A stretch of 64,000 nt of DNA, from positions 15,081,124-15,145,123 of the forward strand of contig CM022948.1 of assembly GCA_012931725.1 (NCBI GenBank), read 5' to 3'. Below are positions 20,322-33,025 of this stretch, one piece after another (the first letter of the stretch is position 1; every line of letters starts with the position of its first letter). Source of the stretch: Litsea cubeba (lineage: Eukaryota; Streptophyta; Magnoliopsida; Laurales; Lauraceae). The notes beneath the pieces were generated by a model that saw nothing but the letters and a program-made list of their open reading frames with translations, was not told the origin of the DNA and made no database searches. The position numbers and the translations under genes are program-made.

Positions 20322-21747
20322 GGCCGTGTTTGGTATCTCTACTCTTTTTGTGACAGACTCATCCAAAATAAAACCACTAAAAAAAGAGCCATAAAAATAG
20401 AGGCTAGAATTAAAAAAAAAAAAAAAAACGTGTTTGGTAATATACGGATCTACTTTAAATAGACCGTTTGGTATGTCATCTTTTTGCCTTTTTTTAGAGG
20501 GATTTGCCTTGTATTAAAAGCATAGTTTCTATCATTATGTAAAAAAAAAAAAAAAAGAAATTATGCACATTTTCCACCGTCATATATTATCCAAGAATAC
20601 ATACAACATGGGCCCTCACGATCACATCCAACTTAGACCCATTCAAGATCACATCCATTACACACTAGTGACACTACATAAGATCATCAAATTAAATTAA
20701 AATATAGACCATGCTTAATCAAAATTAAATGTTTTTGGTTTGATTCTGATGCTTTCTGTGGTGCTTCCTTTTGACTTTTTCTTTTTTTCATTTCTTGATG
20801 CCAGTAGATTGTAGTACCAAGTTAGTTGTGTTTGTATTTAGGGGTTTTTATTCTGACATGTTAAATACAACAAAAACTATACATTAAACGAGCAGCTCAT
20901 TTTATTGATTGCCTGGTCTACTTTTTTTGAAAATACTCATTTTACTGATTGCCTGGTCTACTTATTGAGTTTAATTTCCAACTTGATTCAATAAACTGTA
21001 GTGGTGGTGAAGATGAGCAGCCTTGTAGTCTATTTGAGGCTCAATACACTGACTCCGTCAGCAAAGCTAGAGGTAAATGTGAAGAGATCAAGATTTGAAG
21101 GAAGTGGAGGGTTACTTTAGGGCATAGAAAGATCAATAAACCAAGGGGAGAAATTGTGGGAAAATAATTTAACTGAAGAGATGGATAATAGTTCTCCTAT
21201 CAATGGATCCCAATTCTACAAAAAATCCCAAAATCTATAAACCCTAGAATCCATCCTACCATCCTTCAAAGACTCAAATCGAAACCCAAAGTCTCCGAAC
21301 ATCCCTCCTCTCTGATTGTAAAATAAAAGAAAAGGAGAGAGATCAAGAAGTATAGGCATATCTGCACTTAAATAATATTTCACCGGAGCCAACACCTTCC
21401 TTTCTTCTCTGTTCTCTCTTCCCTATTCCCATTTCTCTTTGTCGATTGGTCTTTCCTTACCTTTTTTCAAACGAATGTTGGGTTTTGTTAAGAGGACTTT
21501 TGGTGGAAATAAAACATCGTCCCAGGGTAGTTTTGTCTGAGAATATACCCTCCGCCTCTACTTCTTTTTGGCCCAAAAGTTCTATTTTTCATCTGCCTAG
21601 ATTTAGAGCATTTTTAAAATAACGGATTTGCCTCTAAATGTCTTAAGCTGGCAGAATCTGGTGCCAAATTCTCTAATCTTCTAAACCTCTATCCGGTTTA
21701 GACATTTAGAGAAATAGAGGTTGGGAATAGAGATGTCAAACATAGGC
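20322..21747. mobile_element. Harbinger/Tourist-type non-autonomous DNA element, copy A
   Basis: The ends are GGCCGTGTTTGGTATCTCTA and the inverted GCCTATGTTTGACATCTCTA, flanked by TTA on both sides (20319-20321 and 21748-21750). TTA duplications and GGCC-GTGTTTGG termini fit the PIF/Harbinger superfamily. The interior is non-coding and related to copy B at 30390-31948. Confidence 0.8.
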
Positions 21748-22291
21748 TTAGAATCATGTATTTGGTTCGTCTTTTTAGAACTCAAACGTGGTTTTCTGAA
21801 AGTAACTCTAATAATCTACTTCTAAGGTAGCTTTTGAAGTGAAAACATTGTTTGGTGAGCTCAGCTAGCTTTTATATAAACTTTTTAATAGCAAAAGCAT
21901 TGAATGTTGTTTGGTTAGATATTTATATAAATTACTTTTAGGATGTAATAATCAAATAATTTATATAAAACTTTATAAACAATAAATCATACAAGTAAGT
22001 AAATAAATTGGCCCTACTTAAAACTATAGATGCATCATCATCTATTTCAGATACATATGTTGTTGCCATTCTTATATATGAAAGGCACTGTTTTCAATTG
22101 AAAAATCAGTCCCAATTTGCCCAATTGATTTTGACCTTTTCAATTTATATTGACCCCTTCCAGTATCCTCTTTCCCACCTCCCCTGCTCTATCTATTTAC
22201 CTTTCAATCTCCTCTCTCCCACGTCCACCGTCTATCTATTCACAATAACTATACTCAGGCTTATTTCTGCCAAGGGCGTAGGTTTTTTTTA
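21748..22291. other. Non-coding DNA, left part of the duplicated block
   Basis: No gene is seen. The stretch recurs at 56180-56688 with a few percent difference. Confidence 0.6.
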
Positions 22292-23135
22292 GGGACAATT
22301 ACTGTATAGCAGGTCTTAAACCTGACTATCACCCTAGAACGGTCGGAAAATGTGTAATTACAGCAAAACTGCTCGTCATTGCGATATCCTATAACCATAG
22401 GACATCGCAAGATTATCCCTTCCTGTCCAAATTTGGTATTATATAAGTCACGTTTTTTTACGAATTTCTCGATAATCATGATAGATCAACGATTCAAATT
22501 TGATGTCATATTAGTTCTTACACTCATACAGCTATCCAATGGTTTGGATGGTGGTTTGGTGGTCCAACAATCAAGAGAAAAATAAAAAAAGACCATTCAA
22601 GTTTTATTTATTCTACTATGATAATGTCACAAGTGAAATCAACAGTTCTCAGGTTTTTATTCTTTTTTGGTAGCTATACATTAAATAGGAGGCTGAAAGT
22701 TTTATGGCTAGTCGTTTTCAGTATTTCAAAGAAGATTAACGATCTTGATTGTGATTATGGGGCCCCACAAAAGTAAAAAAAAAATAGATGTATGGTTATT
22801 CGATTTTTACCAAATATCTCGAGATCCGAGACAGATCAACGGTTGAAATTTGGTATATGGGCCATGTTTGACCGTATTAATGTTTCCGACGGTTTGGATC
22901 ATCGGTAATGGTCACATAGTTTAACAAAAATTAAATAAAGCGTTGAAGGAAGCATTACCATCCATGGCACTGTAGCTCCGCCAGTCTTCCCGCTTCAGAT
23001 AATGCAATATCCTACATCCATAGGATATTGCAATGTGGGATATCCTACAGACAAATAGTTCTGTGGCAATTACACTTTTTCCGACAGTTCTGTGGCGATT
23101 ATCATGTTTTAGACCTGTTTTACGGTAATTGTCCC
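22292..23135. mobile_element. Mutator-like (MULE) non-autonomous element, copy 1
   Basis: Both ends carry an imperfect inverted repeat of about 70 bp beginning GGGACAATTAC and including CAGGTCT, GTCGGAAAA and GTGTAATT. The flanking nonamers TTTTTTTTA and TTTTTTCTA differ at one base, consistent with the 9-bp duplication of MULEs. There is no transposase. Copy 2 is at 59121-59953. Confidence 0.75.
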
Positions 23136-23236
23136 TTTTTTCTAATGTAGGCTTGGATGTTTTAGGCTTTTTCGAGGTCTGCTAGGGGCAAGTGCCCCCA
23201 AACGACTGTACTTGGGTCCACCCCTACCTGGTTTTA

Positions 23237-25908
23237 TGTTACAACCCGACCCGAATTGATCTTGTTTAATGCTAATTAATTGTATTTTAGTTAATTTAAT
23301 TATACTTAGTTACTAATTAAGGTAGTTTATGTAAATTATGGATTTTCCCATTTTGCATCACATGCACGTCATATTGGCATCATCGCATGTATCTTGTCGA
23401 ACACGTCGATTTTCGTATTGGGCTCTACTTCATTTAAGCAACCATTGAGTAAGTGGGCCACCATTTGACTTGAAATGGAAAATACCCAAAATTTGTGGAC
23501 TTTTGTGCAAAAATGCACATCCTTATCATTTCAAACCCCTCACCCATCCATTTCATTCGACTGTTGCATGTTGAAAAAGGGAAAGACAGAGAGAGAGAGA
23601 TCAGCTTCTCTTTCCTTCATCTTCCTCTTCCTTCTTCAATCATCAAAGGACTTGTTGCATGTGCTTTTGGAAGCAAGGCTTGAAGCCATCTTCATCCTCT
23701 TCTACTCTTTGTTGACAAGAACCCATCTCCACCATCTCCTACCCTTTCCAAATTCGGATTTCTTGTCAAGTTAATAGCCAAACCCTTTTTGGTCTATGTT
23801 TTTAAGTTGAAATAGAGTCAAAGAGCTCTATTGTAGTCATAAATGCACATTCATTAGCATCTTATTGTGTATTGTGGTTAGGGTTTGAGATTTTGGGGTT
23901 TGAGTCATTTGAGCAAAGATTAGAGAAAGGCTTGGAAAAGCTAATTTGAGGCAACTATAAAGCTTTAATATCAATTGCATAGTGTTTGTTCCTTGATTGA
24001 TTCAACACATTCTATTATATTAAGCTTCTAGCATCTTCTTTAAATTTTTATATATGGTGTTCATATGTGGTAAATGGGAGCAAGGAGGCTTCATTATGCA
24101 GATTGTATGATAGAATGAGATTTGAGAAATGAATGGGGAAGAAACCATGAAAATTCTGAAATCAGAAATTCTGGAGTGGGCGCTCGAGCGAACAAGGGTC
24201 TGCTCGAGCAAACACCTCTCTGGACACACCCGCTCGAGTGAATATCCGCTCGATCGAACCCTCTCAGGATAATATTCGCTCGGGCGAACGAAGGGGCCGC
24301 CCGAACGACCAACTCTCTGGATGACGTCCGCTCGAGCGAATATGGAACCGCTCGAACGAGCCTGGAGCTGAAGCTGGGGTTCTTTTGACCCCTCAAAAGA
24401 GTGAATGACCACTCCTAACCTATAATAACCCTCCATAACCCTTCCTAATGGATAATTAAGAGACATGCCTTAACCACTAAAGGATTAAGACACAAAAGAC
24501 CTTTATGGCTTTAGAATGGAACCTTTAACCCTTTTATTTTATCTCATGGAAAAGTCATTAGTCTACCACTATGCCATGACGGTTGGTTTAGAAGTTCAAC
24601 ATATCTTTCTTTTAATAAGTGGCACTAAAACAAGATAGTATTACGTTGACCCTTTAAAACTACTTTGTATTGGACGGTGAGCGACTATGAGTAATAGATT
24701 AGAGTTGGCTAGTAAAATACCTTGAATTCTCTAAATCTATTGCATTTTCATATTGAAATTAGATGTCTTCTTGATATCAATTCTGGTTAATTAATTAGCT
24801 GCATTATAATTTTGATTATTCATTTTTCAAATTCGTTAATATAATTGTCATACAAGTATTCGGTATTCGATTGGAATTTGAATTGAGTAAGTATTTGTGT
24901 AATTGAGATTACTATTCAATTCGATTGTGAATAAAATATATAAACTTACTCAAATTCGATTATTATTCGATTTGATCGAGTCGGCACTACTTGGCTTCGA
25001 CCTTGTGATGCCTGACGGGGTTAAACTTGGTTTAGTTATTCGAGACTACTGTAATAAGTCGTCTGGAGCATCAGAACTCCAGAATCGGGTAGCCAACTAG
25101 CCTTTTGTCGGGCCGCTGGTGACATCCCAACTAGACTCGCTCTCTATCTGAGAGGATGAGCTCAATATAGTAACCAAATTAGTATGTTTATTCTCCATTT
25201 GATTCATAAAGCATGAACTATTCGATTTTGGCACAATTGCCTAGTTATTACATGATCTTGACATCTTTAAATCAATTGTCATTTAATTCGATTTGATACA
25301 TTATGTAATTACTTATTAATGCATATACTTGCCAAATCATTGTATTTGAGATACTATTATTGGTGTCACAGGGATCCAGGATATCGAAGAGATTAATTAG
25401 TAACCATTCAGATTAGAGATTTGATTGGTAGGCTCATCAGTTAACTATGATAGCTGGAGTTCGTATCCGAGTGGTAATCTTGGGTTTAAGACTAAGAATT
25501 TTGTGTTTCACTTAGCTTAAGGTAATGCATATGATTAGTGGATTTGCATTTGTATTAGGATTATGTTCCTTTGAGATAAGCATCTAGTAGATATTCATTT
25601 GAGTTCTTGTGTACTATGCATTTAAAAGGTTTAAATTATTAGCCTTGTTAAAGATAAATTGTATCATAATGGATTGGATAATGGACTGCTCATGGCTTTG
25701 TTACTATTGATATTGTACATATTTCTGCATATAAATGTTCTCTTGACAGGTGTCAGTGAGTAATCCTCACACGTGAAACACGTGAAATGTGAAAATTTCC
25801 CCTTCGTGAATTCGGATTTGGTCCTGAACAGGTGTGAGTTCACGGAAGTACGCGTGTCACACCTTGGGAACGACCCTAACCGGGAATTCTCGGGTCCGGG
25901 ATGTGACA
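23237..25908. mobile_element. Solo LTR of 2.7 kb, copy 1
   Basis: It starts TGTTACAACCC, ends GATGTGACA and is flanked by TTTTA on both sides (23232-23236, 25909-25913), so it is a complete LTR left by recombination between two LTRs. Length and termini resemble long chromovirus (Tekay/Del-type) LTRs, but the family is not proven. A (GA)n tract lies at about 23586. The same solo LTR with the same target duplication is at 60057-62649. Confidence 0.85.
24181..24361. repeat. Cluster of CGCTCGAGCGAA palindromic words in the solo LTR
   Basis: About eight variants of CGCTCGAGCGAA occur in 180 bp. Each contains the self-complementary core CGCTCGAGCG or a mutated form. In copy 2 (about 60972-61121) the units are fewer and in a different order. 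Confidence 0.85.
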
Positions 25909-25913
25909 TTTTA

Positions 25914-26411
25914 TATGTTGTTCTATTTCTTTAAATATAATGGAAGGGAGGCCCCTTGGTTGTAGTTCATAGGTTAGGGTATGAGGATGTCAGTAAAGTG
26001 TGAGTGAGAGAGAGAGTGGTTTTACACTTTTCCTGTAAGTTAATTAAGTGACGAATGTGAAGAAATTGGGTGGTTTTGTTATACTTGGACATGACATTGT
26101 TGGAACCATGCATGATATATGTGCTTATCTTTTGTTTTTCTTTTAATTTTGTTAGGAAGAATAAAAGTGTTTACTCTTTTTAACTATTCATGTAGACATG
26201 ATCCCTTGGTGGGGTTTCTTCTTTTCAATTGTCTTTGTATTATTCCACTGTTTTTTGGATTTTTTTCATTTTGTACTTATTTTAATCTTTGTCCTTTTTG
26301 ACATTTATGGGTAGGCTGTAACCGAATGCATCTGGTTTGTATTTGAGTGGTTCCTATGCGTCATCGTATAATGGTTTGTGTGTATGTCATTTGTGCTCTA
26401 ATCCTAGAGCA
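25914..26411. other. Non-coding DNA in the duplicated block
   Basis: A/T-rich, with a short GAGAGAGAGAG tract near 26007. It recurs at about 62655-63159. No gene is seen. Confidence 0.6.
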
Positions 26412-26740
26412 TGTAAGAAACCATATACCGATCCAAAAGCCCAAAAGCTTAAATTTATAGGTGGAAGGTTCATACAGATATATTAAAACAAGTCAAGCCT
26501 ATTACTTAGGTGGTGTGGGATGTGGGACTTCCCAACACTCCCCCTCATGTGTAGGCTCAATTGATTTCATTGACGGGCCTGTCATGTGGCTACACAAGAA
26601 CAATGGGATCGGAACCCGCTCTGATACCATGTAAGAAACCATATACCAACCCAAAGCTGATAGGTAGAAGGCCCATATAGATATATTAAGACATGTCAAG
26701 CTTATTACTTAGGTGATGTGGGATGTGGGACTTCCCAACG
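26412..26740 (-). mobile_element. TRIM (miniature LTR retrotransposon), copy 1
   Basis: Two short LTRs (26412-26537 and 26630-26740) begin and end alike: TGTAAGAAACCATATACC and GGGACTTCCCAAC on the plus strand. Read on the minus strand, the LTR ends TTTCTTACA and is followed by TGGTATCAGAGC (26618-26629), the methionine-tRNA primer site. An AGGGGGAG purine tract lies before the other LTR. At 329 bp with no coding, this is a terminal-repeat retrotransposon in miniature. I see no clear target duplication. Copy 2 is at 63160-63487. Confidence 0.85.
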
Positions 26741-27448
26741 CTACAGATGGTTTATGTATACAATTTGTTTCGCTTAGTCAAGAACTAGATGCATCATTGT
26801 TTACTTTGGTTATTTTATTCACTTTACAGCTACCCGATGCATTAATATGACTCTAAAAATATGCATGCATAAACACATATTGAATTTCAGGTTCTAAAAT
26901 TTTCAATAAAAAACAACCTTATATAATATAAATGGGAAACATTCATCAGCGTACACGACCACTGCGCCCGCACATTTGGCTATAGACGCATGAAATTCAG
27001 AGGTGAGCCCAGTTTCCAGGATGATCCAGATGCCCAAAATGAAAGGAATGAGGGAATGGGTATATGGGATGCTTTCACTCAGCAAGCAAGTTCGAATTAC
27101 AGTCATCCTCCAATACAAACCCTACAATGATACATCTCTTCATTCATGCATTTATTTGGAGCTCAGTCATTACTAATCTATTTTTTAATTTCGTTTCAAG
27201 TTCTTCTACAGAGATAATCAATAAAATGTGGTGTAAAGGATTGCAATTTTCACTTTATTATACTCTCAAATCAACTTCAATACTTGATGATGAAGACGTT
27301 TGGAAATCTCAATTTTGATGCAATTCTAGCAAACATTATGATTATTAAATAAAGTTGCACGCAAGAAAAAAGACTCTTAGATTATTATAGCAAATATACA
27401 TATACATGTTTATGATTAGACTATGATTCCAATGAAGTTGGATGTGCC
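26741..27448. other. Non-coding DNA, right part of the duplicated block
   Basis: Bases up to about 27248 recur at 63488-64000. A minus frame at 26903-27118 looks faintly protein-like but is shifted by an extra base in copy 2, so I do not call it a gene. Confidence 0.5.
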
Positions 27449-27837
27449 TGTTAGGAAAGTTGTGTGGCCCGACTGTCATTGGGCCCACACCAGATCGAGC
27501 CCGGCGTAGTGCCGCGGATAAACTCCCAACAAGTCTTGATCTGGTTGAGTCAGAGAAAGATCAAACTCTTGGTAGTAGAGTTTGGATCAAGTTCAAACTC
27601 TCGGTTGGCAGAATTCTCACGTTGGTAAGGAGATATGGGATTCCAGGAGGGGTAGAGTCCGTAGTAGTTGTGACTCTTAGGGATTGCTCTATATAAGGGA
27701 GGTGGGAACCGTTGCTTGATTATCCAGTAGATTTGAGAGTATTTGCAGTGAGTTCGCAGGTCAACCCCACATCGGAACCCACAAGGTTCTCGGCGAGTCT
27801 TGTTTCGACACCCATATGGGACCAGCTAGTTCTTTCA
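27449..27837 (+). repeat. Copia-like LTR remnant
   Basis: It starts TGTTAGGAAAG, contains a TATATAAG box at 27690-27697 and ends CA. TTGTATCAGAGC (27840-27851) follows, one base off the TGGTATCAGAGC primer site typical of Copia elements. No second LTR or pol gene follows. A related LTR-like sequence starts at 58288. Confidence 0.55.
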
Positions 27838-30389
27838 ATTTGTATCAGAGCCTAATCTGTGCGTTTGACGGTTTGGATCTTGCGATAAGGCTGGGAATCA
27901 CCAGATCTAGATCTTCTTCATCATGTTTTTTTTTTCTGGTTGCACTATGCTCTCTGCAACAAAAGGGAAGAAGGAGACAAGAAGTGGAAGCAGGAATCAC
28001 GATTTGCGTTCGTTTTTTGTTGCAATTTATAAATATATTTTTTCTTGCTAAACAGAAACCGAGAAAGCAAGCCACGTTTTTCCCAAAAGGAAACATTTGT
28101 TACAAATTTTGTTGCCTCGGGACTCGTGCGATAAAGGATTAAAAAAAAACACAAGTTCTGTTGGGTTTTCAAGGCACGTTTGGCGTGCTAAAGGACCTCA
28201 CCCATGACCTATTGCAAGGAGACTGCTGCCATCGATTTTCTTCAGCCCGTCATCTTCGTTGCAGAGAAGGCTGGGGCAGTTTCTCCTCGGGACGTGTGCA
28301 GCAACTAGATCCCAGCAGGCAAGGTCAAGAAGACTTGAACTTTTCCTTTTATTTATGTGTTGGATTTGTCATATATAAATTTGCCCTGTATGTCCCACTC
28401 GAGAGTGATATTTTCAGCGAGAATTGCCCACTCGTGTAAAGATATTGGATGGGTGCCTTATGTAGGAATTGTGCATTTATTTGTTGTGATAAAATCCAAC
28501 TTGTATTTTCTTTTGATAAAACCTTGATGACCACTGCGGCATCATTTAATGGTAATTTGGGCATTACCTTGTGCAATGGGGGCATAATAATTGATCCGCT
28601 AAATATTTGATGTGTGGATCAAGGGGTCGAGGATTTGATCGAAAGAATGTGAGCACAATCCAACGGCACAAAAGAGACATATGATCTCTAGTTAGTGGTA
28701 AAATATTCATAAAAACCACTGCATCTCGGATGAAAATAATCTATGATGCATGCATGTACTATTAATTACCTGATGGATGCGTGATTGACAACTAGGTTGA
28801 TCGTATCACTAATAAAGTGTTGACCACGATAGGAAAACTAATTGAACAATGTGTTCCAATTCTATGTCTATTGTCATGGTCTTCCATTTCAGTGGGGGTG
28901 TATCTCTTAAGTCCCAAGCCTCTCAAATATTTAAATTTCAATCAAACTTGAGGCAAGAAATAAAAATAATTTATTTAAGTCAAGGGGACATGAGAATATG
29001 ACGGGATAGACAATCTAGTGGGTCGGATACAAAGTTTATAGTTATATAACAGTAGATCTGATGAAGGTGTAAGAACGGAACTGGTGGATCGATTTGTGAT
29101 TTTCCATCTGATCTCAAAGATGGAAATTGAATTTTTGAATTCATGAAAATAAAATCCGGAGATTTTAAGCATCTATAAATATGGAACAAACTTTGTTATG
29201 TGTTTCGAAAATAACATGAGTCTGGATTACATTAGACTCTGAAAATCCAATTTGTTATATTTTGGGGATGCTTAACTAATCACTACTTTGTGATGAGCAA
29301 AACTCGTGGCTCAACTAGTGATAGAATAGATTAAGGAAATCTGTTATGAGTCAATATAGTTGTAATTTGCATGCATGGGAGATTGTTGCATTTTTTTTAT
29401 ATTTTCTGAGATGATATTTACTTGCTTGATATGCTTGTAATGTATAAAATCTTCTAGTTTTTAATTATTCTATATGTGTTGGATGTGTGGTTTGACACAC
29501 CTATGGCATTGAAAATATGACACATCAACAAAGACAGAATAAATGGACTGGTTGGGATGATACCTTTATCTGACCTTGGTATATTGGAACCATGTCTGGG
29601 TGGAAAATGATCGAATACCCTTTTTTTCCAGTATAACTAGAAGTGTGGTTGAGTGATATCATACACTCTAAAATATGCTGACTATTTAATTTGTACAAAT
29701 TTAAATGGGTTGGAGTGATTTGCTACTCCGATTGGTGACTTTAGCAAATACATTTAAATCTATCTGTTATGATATAAGCTTGAGGCACTATAAAACGCTT
29801 TGAGTGGTATACTGTTGAGTCATGGACCAATAGAGCTGAAAAGTTAATGGATGAGATCCGTTAAGTGGGAGAGTGTACCTATAAGCGATTCAAGAATATT
29901 GTGCATGGAGAGGGTCGTACAAATATATTTGATTCTGTACACCCCACAGCTAAAAATGGTGTGGTTAGAAAATTTTTCAATGGCTTTAAAATATAAAGTG
30001 GGGGAGTGTACCTATGAGCCCACCTTTTGTGATTGTGACCATGTGACCCACCTTTAGAAATTATAAAGTGGGGCCGCCTTCTTTGAGATTGTGAACATAG
30101 GGCCTACCTTTAGGATAAGCGAGAGGATTTAGAATATTTAAAGAGGATTTAGAATATTTAAATGACATTCTTTAAAAGGCAAGAATAAGTAAGAGACAAC
30201 TGTGCTACCAAGTTGTTTCTAGCGGGTTAAGATTCTGAGATTCCTTCCCATGAGATCAAAATCCAGAATAGTGACTTACACATACCAAACATGTTTTCTA
30301 CTTCTACAGCTTTATCTCGTGGGAACACGGGAACATCCAAATGGTATGATGCCAAACGCACCCAAAGTTACTTGTTCTTGAACCACTTA
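27838..30389. other. Non-coding DNA, possible interior of a decayed retroelement
   Basis: A/T-rich, with many short frames but no domain I recognise. Purine tracts followed by TGT (near 29376, 29866 and 29998) resemble decayed LTR-element ends but lack matching LTRs. Confidence 0.4.
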
Positions 30390-31948
30390 GGCTTTGTTTG
30401 GCATCTCTACTCTTTTTCTGGTAGACTATTCAAAATAGAGCCATTAAAACAAGAGTCATATAAAAAAGAGGCCAGAATAAAAAAAAACGTGTATGGTAAT
30501 GAATGAATCTACTTTAAATAGACCGTTTGCTATGTCCTCTATTGGCCTCTTTTTAGAGGGATTTGCCTCATTTTATAGGGGTAGTTGATGTCATTATGTA
30601 AAAAAGGAACTTATGTACATTTTCCAACTTCATATGAACACATGCAACATTAGCCCTCAATTTCATATTCAACATAGACCCATTCAACAACTTGTCTGAA
30701 CAACAAATTGATAGATTCTAATAATTGAAGGAAACTTTTTTTATTACTAAACCTAGGCGCTCAGTTGAAGTATTTTCTATCTAGAATGAACGTCTGGATG
30801 CATCCCAAATGAGACCAAGACACACAATGAGCCAAATGTACAGCACCAATGTATGCCCATGAACCAATAGAGTGAATAACTAACATTAGACTGTGCTTAG
30901 AAAATATCGAGTAGCATATAATTGCATCCAAATCATCCTACTTTGTAATGCCATTTCAATTTATTGTTCCTGGGTGCTGCTTTTGGACTTAAGATTCAAG
31001 CAAAACCAACTATAATTCCCATCTATTAATTGCCTTGATAATAACCTGATTCCAACCCCAAAATCCAATACCCTAAAGAAAACCAAATCTCCCCCCCCCC
31101 ACCAAAAAAAAAATCATCTCCTAGTACAAATCTCACCCAAATCTATTTTCAAACTCCATCCATCCAAAGAACCCCATCATCAACTTTGTCAAATCAGAAC
31201 CAATCCTGCAACTTTCCATCATTTATCTTCAATCGACAGATTTGATCCTTCTAAGGTGGGCCACACGCTTTGCAACTCGAAGCCATCACCTAACATGAAC
31301 ACTATCATCGAGGCTGAGTTCAACTGATCTGAAAGTGGGCATCTCTATTGCAAAGATCAGAAGGAGCAAGGCTGCCAATTCGAGTTTTTGTGTGGTCACA
31401 GAGAAGAGTATTGCAGAGGAGAGGATGGTTCTGCTCCCTGTCGGCGTCAGAGAAGAAAGGGGTGTGCTAGTTGCAGAATAGGGAAATTGAGAACAAAGAA
31501 AGAAATAGGGGACGGTACCTGCCAGTTGTAGAAAATCGATAGAGGGGCTTGGGTTTCTTGCTATTTTCGGTGAAGCCGTTGCCACCCGGAGCACCACCGC
31601 TGCTGGTTGGATATCCCAGAAGGAGAAAGAGGCAGGGTCGGTGGTTTCAGGTTGCAGAAAGAACGAGAAGTGGGAGGCTTTTATTCAAAGGATTTTTGTT
31701 GGCATTAAAATTCCGTCTGGGGCATTTTTGTCATCAAAATTGGGCTCCACCTCTACTTTTTGAAAAAGCATTGCCTCTTATTTCCACATCCCTAGATTGG
31801 GGCATTTCCTTTTTAGAGGCTTTGCCTCTATTACTCTAAAGTGGGTAGAGGCTATAAATCATTGTCAAACACCTCTAATTTCAAAACCTCTGCCCGCTTT
31901 AGAGAATTAGAGGATTAGAGGCAAAAAATAGAGATACCAAATAGGGGC
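30390..31948. mobile_element. Harbinger/Tourist-type non-autonomous DNA element, copy B
   Basis: The ends are GGCTTTGTTTGGCATCTCTA and the inverted GCCCCTATTTGGTATCTCTA, with TTA at both flanks (30387-30389, 31949-31951). It is related to copy A over the terminal few hundred bases, including CTACTTTAAATAGACCGTTTG; the middles differ. It holds no transposase. Confidence 0.8.
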
Positions 31949-31951
31949 TTA

Positions 31952-32498
31952 ATATGTTTTGTTATAATCTTGCGTGAAAGATGTTAACTAGAAACGATGT
32001 TTGCAAATTGCATGGAACTAATCTTGCACCAGGCAAACCTTGTATTCAATCTTATCCCTGTCTACAAAGTCTCTATACAGCAAATGGTTTCATTAACAAA
32101 AAATGATACTTGAAAACAAACCCCAAATGAAACCTATTCACGCAATTGTTAGTTAATCCTGCATCTTCCTGATAAACATCATTAACCCACCACTCTTGGA
32201 TCCATTCCAACCCATGCAACTTGCCTCAAGCTACAAAATCGAACTCACTGTATCCCTCCCAAGCCCTAACCATTCATCCATAACCAACACCATTATTCCC
32301 TATGCCAAACTGCCAATTAGTCACCACATCCAAATCTACTCAGCCCAATATTTGGCCACCCATCTCTTTAATCCATCTGGCCATTGTTTGAACCACCTCC
32401 ATTTCTCCCACCATTGCAATCGAAGCAATTGACACAATTCCACATATATATATAATTGCTTCTGACCAAAAATCACCTTACATCTCGATATTCTTGTT
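31952..32498. other. Non-coding DNA
   Basis: No gene or element end recognised up to the palindrome. Confidence 0.5.
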
Positions 32499-32760
32499 GG
32501 GGGATTCCGAACCATGTAGCTGAACCCGTTCTCGGTGGGATTGCCACCCGTCGGTGCCCACACAGCTGGCCCCCCACAGGGGATAGGCGGGGCCCAGAGC
32601 CCCGTGCCTATTGTATACACTTCGGGTCGGGGCGGATCACGGTCCCTACGCATGCTTTTGTCCCGGGGAGGATTTCCAGCCCGAGGGGCCTCCCCAGGTT
32701 TCGAACCCGAGACCACTTGCATATAAGATAATCTGGGTGAAACCTGGTACCACTTGGGCT
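32499..32760 (-). mobile_element. tRNA-derived SINE, left arm of palindrome
   Basis: This is the reverse complement of the right arm with two mismatches. Its B box reads GGTTTCGAACC on the plus strand at 32697-32707. Orientation is leftward, head-to-head with the next copy, with a 3-base spacer. I see no poly(A) or T tail at its outer end. Confidence 0.75.
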
Positions 32761-32763
32761 AGT

Positions 32764-33025
32764 AGCTCAAGTGGTACCAGGTTTCACCCAGATTATGTTA
32801 TATGCAAGTGGTCTCGGGTTCGAAACCTGGGGAGGCCCCTCGGGCTGGAAATCCTCCCCGGGACAAAAGCATGCGTAGGGACCGTGATCCGCCCCGACCC
32901 GAAGTGTATACAATAGGCACGGGGCTCTGGGCCCCGCCTATCCCCTGTGGGGGGCCAGCTGTGTGGGCACCGACGGGTGGCAATCCCACCGAGAACGGGT
33001 TCAGCTACATGGTTCGGAATCCCCC
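32764..33025 (+). mobile_element. tRNA-derived SINE, right arm of palindrome
   Basis: An RNA polymerase III A-box-like TAGCTCAAGTGGTA (32763-32776) and a perfect B box GGTTCGAAACC (32817-32827), about 50 bases apart, head a 260-bp G/C-rich body. This spacing and these boxes match tRNA-derived SINEs rather than a true tRNA: no cloverleaf or acceptor stem closes after the B box. It ends at CCCCC against the gag fragment of Tat element 2. Confidence 0.75.

Noticed and set aside
26903..27118. 71-codon minus frame with a protein-like stretch
   Set aside because: The duplicate at about 63700 has an extra base in the frame, and I recognise no family.
29366..30010. Purine tracts followed by TGT as retrotransposon ends
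   Set aside because: No matching LTR pair found; left as possible debris only.
32763..32827. A true tRNA gene
   Set aside because: A and B boxes are present but no cloverleaf, acceptor stem or terminator follows; the unit continues as a SINE body and is duplicated in inverted form.
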